Assembly: GCA_026392945.1 (NCBI GenBank) | Contig: JAPLBB010000033.1 | Coordinates: 1-33,913 of the forward strand | DNA length: 33,913 bases | Direction: 5' to 3' | Source: Actinomycetota bacterium | GTDB taxonomy: Bacteria; Actinomycetota; Actinomycetes; Nanopelagicales; Nanopelagicaceae | Part shown: in pieces, positions 33,913 through 33,913 of the stretch | Layout: each line of letters opens with the position of its first letter | How positions within the stretch are numbered: position 1 is the first letter of the stretch | The notes under the pieces: generated by a model | Seen by the model: only the letters and a program-made list of their open reading frames with translations | Told to the model about the DNA's origin: nothing | Database searches by the model: none | Made by a program: the position numbers and the translations under genes

Positions 33913-33913
33913 A

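Noticed and set aside
1-33913. CRISPR array, insertion sequence or prophage
   Set aside because: No regularly spaced repeats, transposase, integrase or phage genes were seen on either strand.

Overview
The window is a gene-dense, AT-rich actinobacterial chromosome segment. The right half keeps the mycobacterial order: whiB1 next to a convergent pdtaS, an Rv3235-family gene beside secA, comF, mtrB, mtrA, S-adenosylhomocysteinase, phosphomannomutase and a DUF3499 gene. Low G+C, tiny intergenic gaps and many start/stop overlaps suggest a streamlined planktonic actinobacterium of the acI/Nanopelagicales type. That placement is inference from gene order and composition; there is no rRNA gene in the window.

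Left part (about 1-10940): a carbohydrate-uptake and catabolism locus. It has a ribose-type ABC importer (secreted binding protein, double ATPase, two permeases, one split by a frameshift), a Gfo/Idh/MocA oxidoreductase, a TIM-barrel sugar isomerase/epimerase, a SIS-domain sugar-phosphate protein, a GntR/HutC regulator, a ROK sugar kinase, a DeoC aldolase and a short-chain dehydrogenase. Similar candidate operators lie upstream of the binding-protein gene, between the SIS and gntR genes, and upstream of the SDR gene, suggesting one GntR regulon. The substrate cannot be read from sequence; a keto-sugar, inositol-like or deoxysugar/nucleoside-derived compound are all possible.

Middle (10990-17770): an omega-type class III aminotransferase diverges from a CoA-acylating (methyl)malonate-semialdehyde dehydrogenase. 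A HemL-like class III aminotransferase follows, diverging from a GlcD-like FAD oxidase, with a TerC-family membrane protein behind it. This looks like amino-acid/amine carbon entering as acyl-CoA and 2-oxo acid. The FAD oxidase has a promoter placed for a leaderless transcript, overlapped by a perfect inverted repeat.

Housekeeping stretch (17870-21640): two small membrane-protein genes (one only 49 codons), a polyamine-type GNAT acetyltransferase, a cystathionine gamma-synthase-like enzyme, msrB and msrA, tRNA-Arg(CCG) and whiB1. Right part (21640-33912): pdtaS, an orphan CpaE-like/CpaB-like pair, the Rv3235-family gene, secA, comF, mtrBA, ahcY, manB and DUF3499. lpqB and hpf, which accompany this cluster in mycobacteria, are absent from their expected positions. 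No CRISPR array, insertion sequence or prophage gene was seen, and no gene-free stretch exceeds about 170 bases.
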